A stretch of 64,000 nucleotides of DNA, from the NCBI RefSeq assembly GCF_029714365.1, contig NZ_CP121661.1, positions 372,001-436,000 on the forward strand, read 5' to 3'. Position 1 is the first letter of the stretch. Each line of letters starts with the position of its first letter. This DNA is from Sinorhizobium terangae. Lineage in GTDB: Bacteria > Pseudomonadota > Alphaproteobacteria > Rhizobiales > Rhizobiaceae. Under the pieces are notes generated by a model. It made no database searches. It was given only the letters and a program-made list of their open reading frames with translations, and was not told where the DNA came from. This document shows, in pieces, positions 60,540 through 64,000 of the stretch. A program made the position numbers and the translations under genes.

Positions 60540-61298
60540 ATGTCGAATGAGATGAAGCCGAATGATGGTCAAAAGACCCGCGGAAGACGTCGGGGACTCG
60601 TTGTCTGGAAGCAAATAGAGGCTGTTCTTGCGGAGGAGCTGATCGCAGGAAAATATCCGGCAGGATCAAAGCTTCCCACCGAGCCAGAATTGATGGCGCG
60701 TTTTAACGTCGGGCGACATACTCTTCGACAGACAATGTCGGAACTTGAAGCCAAGGGACTTGTTCGCATCGAACAGGGACGTGGAACATTCGTTCATGAG
60801 CAAGTTATTCACTACCGGATCTCGGAGCGCACGCGGTTCACGCAAAATCTGAAAGATCAGCAGCTCGAAGCAAATTATCGAATCACTGGAAGCGAAACGA
60901 TTGCTGCGCCTGAGGAGGTGCGTGCAGCGCTATCGCTATCTAATGATGAGCTTGTGACGAGGATCTTTGTCGACTCATATGCCGGGAGAGTTATTATTGC
61001 GCTCAGCGAGGTCTATTTCTCAGCGACCCGGTTTCCGGATGTCGCACGTGTTTATGCTGAGCTCAAAAGCACGACCGATACCTATCGATCATTCGGAATA
61101 AACGATTATATGCGACGTACCACCCGCATCAGTTCAAGACCGCCGACGGAGGACGAGGCAAGGCGTCTTTTTCAACCGACTTCACGTCCAGTCCTCATCA
61201 CGCGAAAGGTAGACGTCGACTTGGAATTGCATCCGATTAGCTATTCAGAAACCCGCTGGTCGTCAGATCGGGTTGAGCTTGTGGTTGAGGATTTATAG
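60540..61298 (+). CDS. GntR/HutC-family regulator, PhnF-like
   Basis: 252 residues. Winged helix at about 20-90: GKYPAGSKLPTEPELMARFN, VGRHTLRQTMSELEAKGLV and EQGRGTFVHE. A UTRA ligand-binding domain follows (about 95-245). The sequence resembles PhnF regulators of phosphonate genes. The ATG follows TTGGAG with 6-base spacing. It is divergent from the ABC operon and ends 6 bases before the converging MFS gene. Confidence 0.85.
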   Translation: MSNEMKPNDGQKTRGRRRGLVVWKQIEAVLAEELIAGKYPAGSKLPTEPELMARFNVGRHTLRQTMSELEAKGLVRIEQGRGTFVHEQVIHYRISERTRFTQNLKDQQLEANYRITGSETIAAPEEVRAALSLSNDELVTRIFVDSYAGRVIIALSEVYFSATRFPDVARVYAELKSTTDTYRSFGINDYMRRTTRISSRPPTEDEARRLFQPTSRPVLITRKVDVDLELHPISYSETRWSSDRVELVVEDL

Positions 61299-61304
61299 CT
61301 GGGC

Positions 61305-62534
61305 CTACAGTGGCAATCTACCATCGCTAACGGGTTGCAGGGCGGCGAGAAGCACGAAGGCAAGTATACTTCCCAGGCCGCAGGCGGTAAGAGCCGCCAA
61401 TGCGATAGTTGCCCCGGATTGTTGCTGTATGACGCTATAAACGAGCGGCGCAACCGATGCGGTCAGCAATCTCACGCCGGTAATCAACGCCACTCGCCTG
61501 CCATAACCGTGGCTTCCGAACACAGATAACGGAAGCGTTCCACGGCAAATGCTATTCAGGCCGGAGCTAAATCCAAGCAGGACCATAAAAATCACTGCTC
61601 CAAAAACGGTGCCAGAGCTCAATTCAAGGATGGGTCCAGCCACCGAAAGCAGGATACTCGAGAGGAGGGTAAGTTTCACTGGGGGCATCGTACTGGTTAA
61701 CGACGCAGCAAAGAAACGTATCAGCACCTGCGACGGTCCGAATAGCGCTGAGATCCATGGTGCGGTGGCGCCGAGACCAAGTGATGAAAGGATGGGGATC
61801 ATCTGGCCAAGATAGGCCGACAAGATGAACGTCGTGAGAGAAAAACCGATCGCGATTAATGCCACATCTATCATCTTGGGAGGGTGTGCCGAGCTGACCT
61901 GCCGTTGATGGTCGTCATTTCGGCTGGTTAAGTGCACGGAGCCTGTTCCGACCGCCCATACGATCAATGGAAGAGCCACGAGAATGTCGGCGACCATGTA
62001 GATCGCGAACACCCCTCTCCACGAGATCAAGGCGAGCAGCCAATCAGTGAGCGGCCAGAATAATGTTGACGAAAACCCAACGATCAATGTCAGCGTAGTG
62101 ATTTGCCGCTTTGCCTGTCCCACATCTCGCTGCACCAGAAACACGAATGCAGCTTCGTAGAATAGAAATGCTGACGCGACTTGCATGCCAAATAGAGCGA
62201 TGGCGAACACTGCGACGTTCCATGCGATTGCTGCCAATCCCAAGCTTGCCGCACCTACAACAGACGCGACTTTCATCGTGGTGCCCGCGCCGTGCGTATC
62301 CATCAGCCGACCCGCCATCAAGGACACCAGGGCGCTTGCAAACAAGGCGAAGGAAAAACAAGCAAATATCCATTCACTCGTCACTGCAAATGCTTTAGCA
62401 ACGTCGCTGACAATCACTGATACACAATAATATAATGTGCCGTAATTTATGATTAGTGCAATGCCTATTGCAGCAACAGTACATTTTTCGTTCCGCAAGA
62501 TAGACGGTCGCTCGCAACTTCGCTCTGTGCTCAT
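61305..62534 (-). CDS. Major facilitator superfamily transporter
   Basis: 409 residues with about twelve hydrophobic helices and an MFS loop (AGRLMDTHGAGTTMKVAS) between helices 2 and 3. Resembles oxalate/formate or monocarboxylate-type MFS carriers in the N-terminal half. It is the last gene of a minus-strand operon with an unknown protein and a methyltransferase, possibly exporting or importing the methylated product. Substrate unknown. Confidence 0.82.
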   Translation of the reverse strand: MSTERSCERPSILRNEKCTVAAIGIALIINYGTLYYCVSVIVSDVAKAFAVTSEWIFACFSFALFASALVSLMAGRLMDTHGAGTTMKVASVVGAASLGLAAIAWNVAVFAIALFGMQVASAFLFYEAAFVFLVQRDVGQAKRQITTLTLIVGFSSTLFWPLTDWLLALISWRGVFAIYMVADILVALPLIVWAVGTGSVHLTSRNDDHQRQVSSAHPPKMIDVALIAIGFSLTTFILSAYLGQMIPILSSLGLGATAPWISALFGPSQVLIRFFAASLTSTMPPVKLTLLSSILLSVAGPILELSSGTVFGAVIFMVLLGFSSGLNSICRGTLPLSVFGSHGYGRRVALITGVRLLTASVAPLVYSVIQQQSGATIALAALTACGLGSILAFVLLAALQPVSDGRLPL

Positions 62535-62551
62535 ATTCGTGATCGTCTGGC

Positions 62552-62971
62552 TTAGTGCAACACTTCAGAAGTTCGCCTCGCACGCCACATGTATCTGGCT
62601 TGATGGATATCCTCCCCGGTCGCTTCGTAAATGTGGCCACAGGCAACATCCCCAAGAAAAAATCCCTCGAGAATGCCACTGGCAGGAAGGATATCGTGGG
62701 TGGCGCGAAAGCTTATCTGCAGGAACAAGCGATCAGCATGACGGACCTGGCCTAGAATTGATGTTCCGGCCTCCAGGAACCGTACAGAAAGGGCGCCATC
62801 GTCCTCCAAAACCTCCAATCCCGCCGTTGATCGAATGCCGTTTATCTCAAAATCAATTATCCAAGAACCCGGGATGCCGGCTTGAGGCGACCGGTTTGCA
62901 TCGCCGGCCACCTTCTCTACATGCCCCAGCAGGTCCCGTCGGATTTTCAGGCGTTCACCCTTCTGCCGCAT
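62552..62971 (-). CDS. Hypothetical protein in the methyltransferase-MFS operon
   Basis: 139 residues, predicted beta-rich (GSWIIDFEINGIRSTAGLEV ... HIYEATGEDIHQARYMWR). The ATG at 62971 lies one base after the methyltransferase TGA with GGGAGAG before it, so translation is coupled. I do not recognise the family. Confidence 0.6.
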   Translation of the reverse strand: MRQKGERLKIRRDLLGHVEKVAGDANRSPQAGIPGSWIIDFEINGIRSTAGLEVLEDDGALSVRFLEAGTSILGQVRHADRLFLQISFRATHDILPASGILEGFFLGDVACGHIYEATGEDIHQARYMWRARRTSEVLH

Positions 62972-62972
62972 T

Positions 62973-63758
62973 TCAGCTCTCCCGTTGAGCATGCCATGCG
63001 GTAGAACGGAACCGTAAACTGCTGGGTTGCCGGGCTCGAAAGGTCTCGGCGATCATCTGCAGAATTGAGGTCCAGAGTTCCGGCGAAACCTGGCTCGGAA
63101 TGTCATACGAGCCGGCCCAGTAGTTAACATACTGCTCCTCAGTCATCGCAATTGCCTCTGTGGTTGCGAGGGAGATGCAATTTTTGAGGCCTGTATATTG
63201 GTTGAGAAGTGACTCGTAGGTCGACATCTGCGCCATGATCGGCGGTCGCGCCCGCTTCAGGGCTGGTGCCATGTCGCGAATTCTACTCTCGATTTCGATC
63301 TGGAAGGGGTCACTATCCAGGTCCATGAGGAAAAAAGTGATAGTGAAGAAGCCGCGCGGCCGCAGAATTCGCATGCTCTCTTGAAGCGCCTCACGCGTAT
63401 TTACCCAATGGAAAGAGGAGCTGTAGCAAACCCAATCGACCGAACTGTCGGGAAGACTTGTCTTTTCACCGGCGGCGTTGATCCAGGATACGTTCGGATA
63501 GCTTGCGCCAAGCCTCTGCCCCGCGGCGACCATTTCAATGTTAGGTTCAATCGCATAACCTGAAAGACCGATGTCGGCTAATGCGTAAGCAATGGCGCCA
63601 GTCCCAGCACCAACATCGGCGAAGGTTGGCTTTTCGCCTTGCTCATTTGTTTGATGGGCCAGCATTTTGAGAAGACGCCTTGAAAAGGGCGGACGCCTTG
63701 TGTACGTCTCTGCCACTTCGGAGAAAATTCCGAACGACTGCCGGTCAGCAACTTGCAT
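62973..63758 (-). CDS. Class I SAM-dependent methyltransferase
   Basis: 261 residues. Motif I is ADVGAGTGAIAYAL (about 46-60), followed by GYAIEPN (motif II) and VDWVCYSSSFHWVN, as in UbiE/trans-aconitate-type methyltransferases. The ATG at 63758 follows AAAGGAGGAGACA. It overlaps the end of the partial upstream gene by 14 bases. Acceptor substrate unknown. Confidence 0.83.
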   Translation of the reverse strand: MQVADRQSFGIFSEVAETYTRRPPFSRRLLKMLAHQTNEQGEKPTFADVGAGTGAIAYALADIGLSGYAIEPNIEMVAAGQRLGASYPNVSWINAAGEKTSLPDSSVDWVCYSSSFHWVNTREALQESMRILRPRGFFTITFFLMDLDSDPFQIEIESRIRDMAPALKRARPPIMAQMSTYESLLNQYTGLKNCISLATTEAIAMTEEQYVNYWAGSYDIPSQVSPELWTSILQMIAETFRARQPSSLRFRSTAWHAQRES

Positions 63759-64000
63759 TGTCTCCTCCTTTGGAGTTGTTCGATGTGCCAACGCGTCGAC
63801 CGCTCCAATTCGCGTGACCGAACTGTCGCCTGAAGCTTAGGCCGTTGTGTTTGGGTGTTGATGCGCCAAGATGCACGACGCCGGTTAGCAAATCGCTGTG
63901 CAAGATTCCTTCGAATTCATAGTCCAACCCCATGGGATCTCCGGGCAGCCGTGAGATCAGCGTTAAGCTCGGTCCCACAATGGTGCCGTGGCATACTCCC
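63745..64000 (-). CDS. C-terminal part of an unidentified protein (5' end beyond right edge)
   Basis: The frame is open from the right edge to a stop at 63745, 84 codons (GPSLTLISRLPGDPMGLDYE ... SKGGDNASC). It overlaps the start of the methyltransferase gene by 14 bases, which supports it as a real upstream operon member. Family not recognised. Confidence 0.5.
   Translation of the reverse strand, partial: GVCHGTIVGPSLTLISRLPGDPMGLDYEFEGILHSDLLTGVVHLGASTPKHNGLSFRRQFGHANWSGRRVGTSNNSKGGDNASC

Overview
The window looks like part of a rhizobial symbiotic replicon (symbiosis plasmid or island) of an alphaproteobacterium. It carries nifHDKEN, nodD, two nod boxes, NifA/sigma-54 control elements, an extra groESL with a CIRCE element, a gibberellin operon and many decayed genes. 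NifH, NifE and the groESL-nodD neighbourhood look Sinorhizobium/Ensifer-like to me. Mesorhizobium or Rhizobium cannot be excluded without a search.

Layout. 1-7.2 kb: nifH-D-K-E-N on the minus strand, nifN cut by the left edge, with a -24/-12 promoter and NifA site in front of nifH. 7.6-18.2 kb: minus-strand gibberellin operon (CYP112, CYP114, ferredoxin, SDR, CYP117, GGPP synthase, CPS, KS) ending in a dead idi. It is headed by a CYP115 tail remnant fused behind a decayed copy of the nifH promoter and 5' coding region. 18.3-25 kb: flavin reductase, a dead NYN gene and a YhaO/YhaN (Mre11/Rad50-like) pair. 25-28.7 kb: a di-heme peroxidase whose reading frame begins with a nifH N-terminal remnant, and an amidohydrolase; both have duplicated nifH-type control regions. 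29-35.8 kb: small hypothetical genes, a YedK/HMCES protein, a nuclease, alpha-carbonic anhydrase and dead XRE and HicB regulators.

35.8-46.3 kb: groESL with CIRCE; nodD with an apparently orphan nod box; a P450-ferredoxin-SnoaL-double SDR-luciferase-like oxidase cluster under its own NifA/sigma-54 promoter. Back to back with that promoter is a nod box driving a NodO-like RTX protein. 46.4-48.9 kb: integrase and NifS-like remnants, a TauE-type transporter and a GntR regulator.

49-53.4 kb: a plus-strand operon predicted to make a phosphonate conjugate (PEP mutase, aminotransferase, nucleotidyltransferase, CDP-alcohol phosphotransferase, truncated SelA-like gene). 53.4-61.3 kb: a converging minus-strand set (internally deleted phnM, alkaline-phosphatase-superfamily hydrolase, Dpp-type ABC importer) facing a PhnF/HutC-type regulator. 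61.3-64 kb: a four-gene operon with an exporter and a methyltransferase, cut by the right edge.

Two themes stand out. The nifH control region, sometimes with 5' coding sequence, has been copied to several loci and probably places them under NifA, that is, bacteroid expression. The PEP-mutase operon lacks a phosphonopyruvate decarboxylase but has an aminotransferase and lipid-headgroup enzymes, suggesting an undescribed phosphonolipid or phosphono-conjugate. All function calls come from reading the sequence and recalled family knowledge; no searches were run.
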